Assembly (NCBI GenBank): GCA_949288405.1
Contig: CASEKM010000014.1
Location: forward strand, 1 to 13,206
Source: an uncultured bacterium
Lineage (GTDB): Bacteria > Bacillota > Clostridia > Oscillospirales > Oscillospiraceae
Length of the DNA: 13,206 nucleotides
Reading direction: 5' to 3'
Below are positions 1-6,320 of this stretch, piece after piece. The position numbers and the translations under genes are program-made. The notes below the pieces were generated by a model. The model was not told where the DNA came from. It searched no databases and was given only the letters and a program-made list of their open reading frames with translations. Position 1 is the first letter of the stretch, and every line of letters begins with the position of its first letter.

Positions 1-75
1 AGAGCCTTGCCTCTCTCTGCATACTCCTTCTTTGGCCGCTACATGACCCAAACCCGGCGTATGCTTGACGCATAG
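1..75 (+). CDS. possible 3' end of an unidentified gene (partial)
   Basis: Reading frame 1 is open from the window edge to a TAG at 73-75 and would encode a 24-residue C-terminal tail rich in aromatic and basic residues (YSFFGRYMTQTRRMLDA). A strong rightward terminator starts about 20 bases after the stop, which is why I think a rightward gene ends here. Frame 3 is also open, to a TGA at 66-68, so the frame is uncertain; frame 1 was preferred because its codons look slightly more like the rest of the window and its stop is nearer the hairpin. I do not recognise the protein. Confidence 0.3.
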   Translation, partial: RALPLSAYSFFGRYMTQTRRMLDA

Positions 76-95
76 CCGGCTTTCTCGACAAGCTG

Positions 96-132
96 AGAAA
101 GACATCTGCAAAAAGCAGATGTCTTTCTTTTT
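96..132 (+). terminator. rho-independent terminator, rightward
   Basis: A perfect 14-bp stem (96-109 with 115-128) closes an AAAAA loop and is followed by a run of five T at 128-132 on the plus strand. It fits a gene ending upstream of position 96. The last T of the run is the complement of the terminal A of the leftward tRNA-Arg, so terminator and tRNA abut. On the minus strand the hairpin is not followed by a T run, so it is a poorer terminator for the tRNA. Confidence 0.8.
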
Positions 133-207
133 GGTACGCCCGAAGGGACTCGAACCCCCAACATTCAGAACCGGAATCTGACGCTCTATCCATTGAACTA
201 CGGGCGC
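132..207 (-). tRNA. tRNA-Arg (anticodon CCG)
   Basis: Read on the minus strand this is a full 76-nt tRNA cloverleaf. The acceptor arm GCGCCCG (207 down to 201) pairs with CGGGCGT with a G-U closing pair. The anticodon stem TCAGA/TCTGA encloses the loop TTCCGGT, giving anticodon CCG, which reads the arginine codon CGG. The T arm contains the usual GGTTCGAGTCC. The 3' CCA is encoded in the DNA (132-134). A consensus promoter lies 18 bp upstream. The identity rests on the anticodon and fold seen directly. Confidence 0.96.
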
Positions 208-224
208 ATTTCAAATGCTCAATT

Positions 225-253
225 AGTATAGCAGGATTCTAAAAATTTGTAAA
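225..253 (-). promoter_or_regulatory. sigma-A promoter of tRNA-Arg
   Basis: On the minus strand TTTACA (253-248) is separated by exactly 17 bp from TATACT (230-225). The expected transcription start is around 218, about 11 bases before the tRNA 5' end. The surrounding DNA is AT-rich, unlike the coding regions. Confidence 0.8.
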
Positions 254-308
254 GGGTTAATTTGCAAAAAATCAAAATTTTTTGCGGGACAGAGGGGGAG
301 CGGCGGCC

Positions 309-337
309 TTTACTCCTGAGCCCGGGCGTGGTATGAT
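309..337 (+). promoter_or_regulatory. sigma-A promoter of rlmD
   Basis: TTTACT (309-314), a 17-bp spacer, then TATGAT (332-337). Transcription would begin near 344, which excludes the upstream in-frame ATG at 282 as the start of rlmD and supports the ATG at 369. Confidence 0.65.
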
Positions 338-368
338 AGACCGGAATCGAGACAGGGAGGAAACGGCC

Positions 369-1769
369 ATGGCGGATTGGAGAAAAAACGCGGTGCACAC
401 GGTGGAGGTCACCGGCTATACCGCGGAGGGGCTAGGTGTGGCCCGTCTGGAGGGCAGAGTGATCTTTATACCTGGGACCATCCGGGGGGAGAGCTGGCAG
501 GTCCAGCTTTTGAAGGTCAGAACGAATGTGGCCTGGGCCAAGAGCGTCAAGCTGCTGGTTCCGTCGCCGGAGCGCCTGGAGCCGGACTGCCCGCTGGCGG
601 GGCGCTGCGGCGGCTGTCAATACCGGCACATGACCTACCGGGAGGAGCTGGAGGCCAAGCGGCAGCGGGTCCAGGACGCCCTGACCCGGGTGGGAGGGGC
701 CTCCCTGGAGCTGCCCCCGGTGCTGGGGGCGGAGCGGCCCCTGCGCTACCGGAACAAGGTACAGTTTCCCGTGGCCCGGGAGCGGCAGGGCCTGGCGGTG
801 GGATACTACCGGGCCAGGAGCCACGACGTCCTGGACGTGGAGGACTGCCTGCTCCAGCCGGAGGGGGTGACCGCCCTGCGGCGGGCCTTCAAGAACTGGA
901 TGGAGCGGTACCGGGTGCCCGCCTATGACGAGGGCAGCGGCAGCGGCCTCATCCGGCACCTGTATGTGCGGACCAACCGGAAGGGGGAGGCCCTGTGCTG
1001 TGTGGTGGCCAACGGAAGGCGCATCCCCCATGCGCCGGAGCTGGTGCAGGCCCTGCGGCAGGCGGAGCCCGCCCTGGCGGGCCTGGTGCTGAACACCAAC
1101 ACCAGGGACACCAACGTGATCCTGGGACCGGATTACCGCACTGTCTGGGGACAGGATTTCCTGGAGGAGGAGCTGTGCGGGATGACCTTCCGGCTGTCGG
1201 TGCCCTCCTTCTTCCAGATCAACCGGGCGCAGACGGAGCGCCTCTACGAGAAAGCGCTGGAATTTGCCGCCCTCACGGGGCAGGAGACAGTGTTGGACCT
1301 GTACTGCGGCATCGGGACCATCTCCCTGGCCCTGGCCCGGAGGGCGGGGCAGGTGATCGGAGCGGAGATCGTCCCAGAGGCGATCGAGGACGCTGAGGCC
1401 AACGCCCGGCGCAACGGAGTGGCCAACGTCCGGTTCCTGTGCGGGGACGCGGGGCAGGCGGCGTTCCAGCTGGCTCAGGAGGGGGTCCGCCCCCAGGTGA
1501 TCTGCGTGGACCCGCCCCGGAAGGGCCTGGCCCCGGAGGTGCCGGAGGTCCTGGCCTCCATGGTCCCGGAGCGGATCGTCTATGTGTCCTGCGACCCCGC
1601 CACCCTGGCCCGGGATGTGAAGCGCTTCGGAGCGCTGGGCTACCAGGCGGAGCAGGCCCAGGCCGTGGACCTGTTTCCCAGGACCCAGCATGTGGAGACG
1701 GTCCTGCTGCTGAAAAAAACTTCACCGCAGGGGGCGGAAGGAGCCGGGGCGAGGCCGGCAGCAAAATAG
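369..1769 (+). CDS. rlmD: 23S rRNA (uracil-C5)-methyltransferase, RlmD/RlmCD family
   Basis: This SAM-dependent RNA methyltransferase makes 5-methyluridine in 23S rRNA; Gram-positive members (RlmCD type) are known to modify both U747 and U1939, so this protein may have either or both targets. The 466-residue protein has an N-terminal TRAM RNA-binding domain (about 9-66) and iron-sulfur ligands C74, C80, C83 and C160. The SAM motif VLDLYCGIG is at 308-316, followed by DPPRKGL and the catalytic-cysteine motif SCDPATLARD with C408. The start is the ATG at 369: GGGAGG at 355-360 is well placed and the promoter lies at 309-337, whereas the longer frame from 282 overlaps that promoter. It appears monocistronic and converges on spmB with 70 bp between, where I see no convincing terminator. 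Family assignment is firm; the exact target uridine is inferred. Confidence 0.95.
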   Translation: MADWRKNAVHTVEVTGYTAEGLGVARLEGRVIFIPGTIRGESWQVQLLKVRTNVAWAKSVKLLVPSPERLEPDCPLAGRCGGCQYRHMTYREELEAKRQRVQDALTRVGGASLELPPVLGAERPLRYRNKVQFPVARERQGLAVGYYRARSHDVLDVEDCLLQPEGVTALRRAFKNWMERYRVPAYDEGSGSGLIRHLYVRTNRKGEALCCVVANGRRIPHAPELVQALRQAEPALAGLVLNTNTRDTNVILGPDYRTVWGQDFLEEELCGMTFRLSVPSFFQINRAQTERLYEKALEFAALTGQETVLDLYCGIGTISLALARRAGQVIGAEIVPEAIEDAEANARRNGVANVRFLCGDAGQAAFQLAQEGVRPQVICVDPPRKGLAPEVPEVLASMVPERIVYVSCDPATLARDVKRFGALGYQAEQAQAVDLFPRTQHVETVLLLKKTSPQGAEGAGARPAAK

Positions 1770-1839
1770 TCGGCCGCAGATGTACACAGATGTGCAACTT
1801 TGAAGAGATCCCCAGGATAGGTAGGGGGAGGAAAAACTG

Positions 1840-2367
1840 TCATGATGTGCCAAAGCACAGGCGCACGGCCCAGGCGGCGGCCAAAAAGCCGGTGAGGTCG
1901 GCGCACAGGGCCGCGGGGATGGCGTACCGGGTCCTGGACACCCCCACCGCCCCGAAATAGACGGCGATGGTGTAGAAGGTGGTCTCCGTGGAGCCCAGCA
2001 TCACCGCCGCCACCCGGCCCAGGTAGGAGTCCGGGCCGTAAGCGCCGATGAGCTCCGCGCCCACACCCAGGGCGGCGGAGCCGCTGATGGGCCGCACCAG
2101 CATCAGAGGGAGCACCTCGCCGGGGATCCCCGACCGGTCCAGAAGGGGAGCGAGGGCGCGGGCGGCCAGCTCCAGGGCACCGGAGGCCCGGAGCATGTAC
2201 ACCGCCGTCATCAGGGCCACGAGGGCGGGGACGATGCGGAACAGGACCTCCAAGCCCTCACCGGCCCCCCGGAGAAGGGCGTCGTATACGTCGATCCCCC
2301 GGAAGACGCCGTACAGCGCTACCCCTCCGATGGTCAGGGGGACCACCATGGTGAACAACAGATCCAT
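1840..2367 (-). CDS. spmB: spore maturation protein SpmB
   Basis: A 175-residue hydrophobic membrane protein of the nucleoside-recognition (Gate) domain family, matching SpmB in length (about 178 aa in Bacillus subtilis). SpmA and SpmB are known to be needed for normal dehydration of the spore core; the mechanism is not settled. Visible family features are the N-terminal hydrophobic segment, the segment with MLVRPISGSAALG, and the polar GSTETTFYTIAVYFGAVG motif typical of SpmB. The gene begins 3 bases after the spmA stop. Its ribosome-binding site GGAGG lies inside the spmA 3' end, so the two are an operon with likely translational coupling. The TGA stop is at 1840-1842. Confidence 0.94.
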   Translation of the reverse strand: MDLLFTMVVPLTIGGVALYGVFRGIDVYDALLRGAGEGLEVLFRIVPALVALMTAVYMLRASGALELAARALAPLLDRSGIPGEVLPLMLVRPISGSAALGVGAELIGAYGPDSYLGRVAAVMLGSTETTFYTIAVYFGAVGVSRTRYAIPAALCADLTGFLAAAWAVRLCFGTS

Positions 2368-2370
2368 CCC

Positions 2371-2949
2371 TCAATCCCTCCAGACCCGAGACAGGAGCTT
2401 GCAGGCGGCGACCCCCACGCCCACAGACAGCAGCGAGGCCAGCCACACGGCGGGCAGGATGTCAAAGGGGGCGGAGCTCCCCGCCGCCGCCCGGACGGTG
2501 GCTACTGTGGTGGGGATCAGCTGGATGGAGGCGGTATTGCACACCACCAGCATGCACATGGGGTCGGAGGCCCGGCCGGGGCTTCCCCTGGCCATCCGGC
2601 GGCAGGCCTCGATGCCCAGGGGGGTGGCCGCGTTGCCCAGTCCCAGCAGGTTGGCGGACACATTGGCGGAGATGCTGTCCATGACCGCCCGGTCCCGGGC
2701 GGCCTGGGGAAACAGGAGCCGGAGCACCGGCCGGAGCAGCCGGGATAATTTGTCCGCCAGCCCGGAGCGCCGCATGACCTCCATGACCCCCGTCCACAGA
2801 CACAGCATCCCCGCCATGGAGACGGACAGCTCCACCGCCGCCTGGGCGCCCTCTACCGCTGCGGAGGCCACCTGATCGGCCTGTCCGGTGGCCAGCCCGC
2901 ACAAAATGGCCAGCGCCACCATCCCGGTCCACATCCAAGCCATGGTCAT
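2371..2949 (-). CDS. spmA: spore maturation protein SpmA
   Basis: First gene of the spmAB operon. The 192-residue membrane protein belongs to the nucleoside-recognition (Gate) family; the SpmA-typical segment with NLLGLGNAATPLGIEA and the later CNTASIQLIPTT motif are present. Length agrees with B. subtilis SpmA (about 196 aa). Three in-frame ATGs compete, at 2970, 2949 and 2943. I chose 2949 because GAGGGGG at 2957-2963 sits 7 bases upstream, while the ATG at 2970 has no purine-rich site before it. Expression in B. subtilis is from a mother-cell sigma factor; I could not recognise a convincing sigma-E or sigma-G promoter here, but a Spo0A box lies upstream at 3009-3015. Identity is firm, the start moderately sure. 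Confidence 0.93.
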   Translation of the reverse strand: MTMAWMWTGMVALAILCGLATGQADQVASAAVEGAQAAVELSVSMAGMLCLWTGVMEVMRRSGLADKLSRLLRPVLRLLFPQAARDRAVMDSISANVSANLLGLGNAATPLGIEACRRMARGSPGRASDPMCMLVVCNTASIQLIPTTVATVRAAAGSSAPFDILPAVWLASLLSVGVGVAACKLLSRVWRD

Positions 2950-3001
2950 CGGCCCACCCCCTCGTCCCATTTATACGGAGGTGATTTCGGGGAAAATACC
3001 C

Positions 3002-3020
3002 AATTTTGTTCGACAAAATT
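3002..3020. promoter_or_regulatory. palindrome containing an exact Spo0A box
   Basis: A perfect 8-bp inverted repeat (AATTTTGT, 3-base centre, ACAAAATT) contains TTCGACA at 3009-3015, which is TGTCGAA on the minus strand, the established 0A-box consensus. Its AT-rich flanks (TTTTGTCGAAC then AAAA) also match the extended pattern. A weaker copy, TGTCGGT (5 of 7), is at 3062-3068 on the plus strand. The site lies between spmA (leftward) and the abrB-like gene (rightward), so Spo0A could act on either; binding is inferred. Confidence 0.6.
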
Positions 3021-3093
3021 TGTTCTATTTTTTTATTTTCTCAAACCTTAAGGAAATAATTTGTCGGTTTTTGCAATATTTTCACATAGGTGG

Positions 3094-3121
3094 TTGACAG
3101 AATCGATCTTTGTAGTATAAT
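3094..3121 (+). promoter_or_regulatory. consensus sigma-A promoter of the abrB-like gene
   Basis: TTGACA (3094-3099) and TATAAT (3116-3121) are both perfect, with a 16-bp spacer. Transcription should begin near 3128, leaving a leader of about 76 bases before the ATG at 3204. The Spo0A box lies about 80 bp upstream of the -35 hexamer and the weaker copy about 26 bp upstream of it. Confidence 0.85.
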
Positions 3122-3203
3122 TAGATTTGCCGTTTTCGGTATTCTTTTACAGATTCCGTGCCGTCTCGATGGGTTTACCCTCCGGGGTGGTTACAAGGAA
3201 AGG

Positions 3204-3467
3204 ATGGTTAACTTGAAATCTACCGGCATTGTGCGAAAAGTGGACGAACTAGGCCGTATTGTACTCCCCATTGAACTGCGCCGCACCCTGGACATTGCGG
3301 AGAAGGACTCTCTGGAAATCTATATGGACGGACCCTCCATTGTGCTCAAGAAGTACCAGCCCGCCTGCATCTTCTGTGACGACGCCAAGGACGTGATCGT
3401 ATTCCACGGGAAGAATATCTGCCCCAAGTGCATCAAGGCCCTCCAGGAGGCCCTGGCCAACGATTGA
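3204..3467 (+). CDS. abrB: AbrB-family transition-state regulator with two CxxC motifs
   Basis: An 87-residue DNA-binding protein. Residues 5-51 (STGIVRKVDELGRIVLPIEL and following) are nearly identical to the AbrB swapped-hairpin domain, which in Bacillus represses stationary-phase and sporulation genes. The C-terminal half differs from B. subtilis AbrB: it carries CIFC (C55, C58) and CPKC (C73, C76), a spacing suggesting a small zinc-binding knuckle as in many clostridial homologues. The ATG at 3204 has AAGGAA only 3 bases upstream. A TTG at 3213, with AAGG better spaced, would give a protein starting just before KSTGIVRK, closer to the family norm; the start is therefore uncertain by three residues. 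It has its own consensus promoter and terminator, and is divergent from spmAB. DNA binding is firm; its regulon and the zinc site are inferred. Confidence 0.93.
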   Translation: MVNLKSTGIVRKVDELGRIVLPIELRRTLDIAEKDSLEIYMDGPSIVLKKYQPACIFCDDAKDVIVFHGKNICPKCIKALQEALAND

Positions 3468-3497
3468 ACGTTGGGTCTGCGGGTCAAAGACATACAT

Positions 3498-3529
3498 ACT
3501 CCGTTCCCGGTGGAGCGGAGTTTCTTTTT
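3498..3529 (+). terminator. rho-independent terminator of the abrB-like gene
   Basis: A 10-bp stem (3498-3507 with 3512-3521, one T-G pair) closes the loop CGGT and is followed by TTTCTTTTT. It begins 30 bases after the stop codon. Confidence 0.9.
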
Positions 3530-3532
3530 GCC

Positions 3533-3570
3533 AAAAACGCCGTCTGCGCGGATCAGCGCAGACGGCGTTT
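3533..3570 (-). terminator. rho-independent terminator of the CmpB-like gene
   Basis: A perfect 15-bp GC-rich stem (3535-3549 with 3556-3570) with a 6-base loop. Read leftward it runs into five T (complement of 3533-3537), just after the stop of the leftward gene at 3586. With the preceding terminator it insulates two converging transcripts. Confidence 0.88.
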
Positions 3571-3585
3571 AAAATGATTGGGAGC

Positions 3586-4908
3586 TTACGACACGAAAAT
3601 GGCATTTGGATAGGTCTGCTGGATCCGGGCATCGGGGTAATGCTGGTCTAAAAAGCGCTCCACTCCGTTTTGCGGGGGAGTGCCCAGGGCGGCGCGCTCT
3701 GCGTAGCGGCCAAACGCCGCGGCGGAAATGAGCATATTTCCAGCCATAAAAATCACCAAGCACCAGGTGAGGATCTTGCCCGTCCGCATGGACAGGCGCT
3801 CGATGAGGGCGGACAGGCGGGGATAGCAGCCCTTCAGCCATACCACTGCGGCGATGCCCCAGAAGAAGCAGTACAGCAGATTGATCCGCCCGCCCAGGTT
3901 GAAGGGGATGTGGCTGTAGTCCCAGAAGACTGTGCCGAACAGCAGTTCTGACACCACGGAGCACCCGTACTCATAGGCGCCCCCCAGCACAGTGCCGAAG
4001 ACAAAGATGAAGCTGTCGCTTCGGTCCCGGTAGCGGTAGAGCAAGAGGGTGAGCAGCACCGCGCCGAAGCCCCATACGATAGAGAAGGGGCCGTAGAGCA
4101 CGCTGCTGCGGCTCATCCACACGCCGGCTGTAAGGCGGCAGAAGATGGTCTCTATCATGTCGCCCCCCAGGGCCCCGATGAAAAAGAGACAGGCCAGCTT
4201 GTAGAAGCCGCAGCCCTGGGCGAACACCTGGGCGGGGGCGGCCTTCTGCCGCCGCTCTGTCTTCAGACGCTCCTTCTCCAGACTGGGGTAGGCCCGGGCC
4301 ATACGGCGCTGGATGTACCGGGTGACCGCGTTGTCCAGCAGCTCCGAAAGGCGCTTCCAGCGCAGCGAGATCTGGCTGGGCTCCCGCAGACTGCCGCTGA
4401 GTTGAAGGACGGCGGCTCCCGATCCCAGAAAGTCGATGAGAAGCAGGATGAAAATGACCCACAGCAGGATATTTCCCACAGACCGGGGCAGCCAGCCGGC
4501 GAAGGTCACGATCAGGGGGTTGCCCACAAACAGGCACAGCAGGGACAGTACGCCCCACACCAGGGAGTATTTCAGACAGATGTGGCCGTTGAAGTTCCAA
4601 GGGACGTTGGAGTAGTCCCACCACTTCTGCCTGAAGATCCGCTCCAGCAGGACGCCGGTGATCAGTTCCAAGGCGGTGGCCAGCAGGGCGCCGCCAATGA
4701 ACAAAAAGATGGGCGCGCTTCTCAGCTCAGGCAGGAAGATGGCAAACAGGACCGCGGCCAGGCCGTACACTGGGGAGAACGGGGCGTTAAGAAAGCCCCG
4801 GTTCAGCAGGCGGCCTTTTCTGGCCGCGGCGGCTGCGGTCTCCATGAGCCAGCCCAGGAACGAGTAGATGAGAAAGAACCAGGCGAGTTGATACAGGGTA
4901 TAGTCCAT
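3586..4908 (-). CDS. membrane protein with two CmpB-like domains (putative ABC transporter permease family)
   Basis: A 440-residue multi-pass membrane protein of the family annotated as 'putative ABC transporter permease' (ABC_trans_CmpB); function is not established and no ATPase lies nearby. The domain appears twice. In copy 1, FLGWLMET (17-24), FSPVYGLAAV (44-53) and WWDYSNVPWNFNG (96-108) are followed by a WGVLSLL helix. In copy 2, the counterparts are GALGGDMIET (245-254), FSIVWGFGAV (275-284) and FWDYSHIPFNLGG (328-340). A basic linker (about 183-225, many R and K) separates the halves and is probably cytoplasmic. The ATG at 4908 has AAGGAG 5 bases upstream. It starts 56 bp after the alaX stop with no terminator between, so it is probably co-transcribed with alaX. 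A strong terminator follows. Alternative: a scaffold or regulator rather than a permease. Confidence 0.85.
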   Translation of the reverse strand: MDYTLYQLAWFFLIYSFLGWLMETAAAAARKGRLLNRGFLNAPFSPVYGLAAVLFAIFLPELRSAPIFLFIGGALLATALELITGVLLERIFRQKWWDYSNVPWNFNGHICLKYSLVWGVLSLLCLFVGNPLIVTFAGWLPRSVGNILLWVIFILLLIDFLGSGAAVLQLSGSLREPSQISLRWKRLSELLDNAVTRYIQRRMARAYPSLEKERLKTERRQKAAPAQVFAQGCGFYKLACLFFIGALGGDMIETIFCRLTAGVWMSRSSVLYGPFSIVWGFGAVLLTLLLYRYRDRSDSFIFVFGTVLGGAYEYGCSVVSELLFGTVFWDYSHIPFNLGGRINLLYCFFWGIAAVVWLKGCYPRLSALIERLSMRTGKILTWCLVIFMAGNMLISAAAFGRYAERAALGTPPQNGVERFLDQHYPDARIQQTYPNAIFVS

Positions 4909-4964
4909 AAAAGCTCCTTGTTGTCAGTTGGGCAGCTCAGCCCGGCGGCCGGGAACGGAGCCCG

Positions 4965-6110
4965 TCAGCGCCCTTGGAAGAAGGCCAAGATTTCCGCCTG
5001 AGAGGCGCTGACCGAGCCCTGCACGAACTCGGGCTTCCCGCCGCCCCGGCCGCAGAGGGCCTGATTCAGCTCCTTGGCCAGCGGCAGCAAGTCCCCGCCG
5101 GGGAGCCCGGCGGCGTACTTGTACCCCTGGCCGTCCGCGCCGGAAAAGCACACGCACCGGCCGCCGCAGGCCTCCTGTACCGCGCCGGTGAGGCGGCGCA
5201 GGCCGTCGGGGGAGAGCCCCGGCTCAAAGAGGACGGTGTCCCCCGCTCCCCGGTACTGGAGGGCCAGAGCGGCGAAGCGCTCCTCCTCCATGGCGTGGAT
5301 GCGGGACTTGAGGGCCTGAGTCTCCTCCAGCAGGCGCTCCACCCCGGCGGCGGTCTCCATGACCTTGGCGGAGGTCAGGTTGGAGACAAGCCGGTTTTGC
5401 TCCCAGGCCTGGGAGAGGGTGCGGAAGGCCCGCCCGCCGCACACCAGCTCGATGCGCACCCCGGAGCGGAACTTCTGGCAGGACAGCAGCTTTACCAGCC
5501 CCACCTGGCCGGAGGAGGACACGTGGGTGCCGCAGCAGGCGCAGGTGTCCGCCCCGGGGAAGGAGACGATGCGCACCTGGCCCTCGATGGCCTTCTTGCT
5601 CCGGTACTCCAGAGCTTCCAGCTTCCGGGGGGAGGGATAGGAGACCTGGACCGGGTGGTCCTCCCAGATATAGCGGTTGGCCGCCGCCTCCAGCGCCTCC
5701 ACCTGCTCCTGGGAGAGCTCCACGTTGAGGTCGATGGTGATGACGTCGGACCCCATGTGAAAGCCCACGTTGTCACAGCCGTACATCCCGTGGGCCAGGC
5801 CGGAGACGATGTGCTCCCCGGAGTGGTGCTGCATCAGGTCGAAGCGGCGGCGCCAGTCGAGCTGGCCCTCCACCTGGGCGCCGGGCTCCAGAGGGGCGGA
5901 ACAGGTGTGGACCACGCGGCCCTCCCGCTCGTGGACCTCCAGCACCTGGACGCCGCCCAGGGTGCCCAGGTCATAGGGCTGCCCGCCCCCCTCTGGATAG
6001 AAGGCGGTCTGGTCCAACGTGACGTCCCAGCCCTTTTTCCCCTGGGCGCAGGCGAGCACCTGGGCGGAGAACCGGGTGAGATAGGGATCTTTTTCGTACA
6101 GCTTTTCCAT
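4965..6110 (-). CDS. alaX: alanyl-tRNA editing protein, long AlaX type with DHHA1 domain
   Basis: A free-standing hydrolase that removes wrongly attached amino acids (typically serine) from tRNA-Ala, a proofreading partner of AlaRS. The 381-residue protein resembles the editing and C-terminal parts of AlaRS without the catalytic core. The N-terminal part holds FYPEGGGQPYD (37-47). The zinc-site motif HHSGEH gives H96 and H100, and CxxxH gives C192 and H196. A coiled-coil region follows (about 240-285) and then a DHHA1-like C-terminal domain ending in GRGGGKPEFVQGS, the family's glycine-rich signature. The ATG at 6110 has GAGGT 6 bases upstream and a promoter at 6155-6183. All key residues are present, so it should be active. 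Family firm; amino-acid specificity inferred. Confidence 0.94.
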   Translation of the reverse strand: MEKLYEKDPYLTRFSAQVLACAQGKKGWDVTLDQTAFYPEGGGQPYDLGTLGGVQVLEVHEREGRVVHTCSAPLEPGAQVEGQLDWRRRFDLMQHHSGEHIVSGLAHGMYGCDNVGFHMGSDVITIDLNVELSQEQVEALEAAANRYIWEDHPVQVSYPSPRKLEALEYRSKKAIEGQVRIVSFPGADTCACCGTHVSSSGQVGLVKLLSCQKFRSGVRIELVCGGRAFRTLSQAWEQNRLVSNLTSAKVMETAAGVERLLEETQALKSRIHAMEEERFAALALQYRGAGDTVLFEPGLSPDGLRRLTGAVQEACGGRCVCFSGADGQGYKYAAGLPGGDLLPLAKELNQALCGRGGGKPEFVQGSVSASQAEILAFFQGR

Positions 6111-6154
6111 GGTGAGACCTCGGATCCTGATAAAATTTTGACAGCGTAAACCGT

Positions 6155-6183
6155 ATTATACCACAGCGGCCTGCAAAAGGCAA
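6155..6183 (-). promoter_or_regulatory. sigma-A promoter of alaX and the CmpB-like gene
   Basis: On the minus strand TTGCCT (6183-6178), 17-bp spacer, perfect TATAAT (6160-6155). The start near 6148 gives a leader of about 38 bases, too short for a riboswitch or T-box. Confidence 0.72.
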
Positions 6184-6255
6184 AGCGCGCCGCCGGACGG
6201 ATTTTTTAGGAAAAAGTGAAAAAGTGCTCTGATCTGCGGAAAAAGCGGCGGGGGG

Positions 6256-6284
6256 TTGCCAAATGAAGCCGCTTCGGATATAAT
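6256..6284 (+). promoter_or_regulatory. sigma-A promoter of the YitT-family gene
   Basis: TTGCCA (6256-6261), 17-bp spacer, perfect TATAAT (6279-6284). The spacer holds a short dyad, GAAGC-C-GCTTC at 6265-6275, that could be an operator. Confidence 0.75.
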
Positions 6285-6320
6285 AAAAGTGCATGGAAGG
6301 CATTTAAAGGAGTTGTTATT

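Noticed and set aside
132..207. Integration site for a mobile element at tRNA-Arg
   Set aside because: No integrase gene and no direct repeat of the tRNA 3' end was seen in the window.
432..1691. Long leftward open frame (419 codons) opposite rlmD
   Set aside because: It has no ribosome-binding site or family resemblance, is Pro/Gly/His/Leu-rich, and mirrors the GC-rich codon bias of rlmD.
3204..3467. MazE-type antitoxin of a toxin-antitoxin pair
   Set aside because: The AbrB fold is shared with MazE antitoxins, but no toxin gene is adjacent and the N-terminal sequence is near identical to AbrB.
4939..4951. CCCGG-CGG-CCGGG hairpin between alaX and the CmpB-like gene as a terminator
   Set aside because: No T run on the minus strand and only a short stem; it could at most modulate the operon.
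4974..6149. Rightward open frame (391 codons) opposite alaX
   Set aside because: Low-complexity Gly/Leu/Ala/Val product overlapping the alaX promoter; a shadow of the GC-rich alaX gene.
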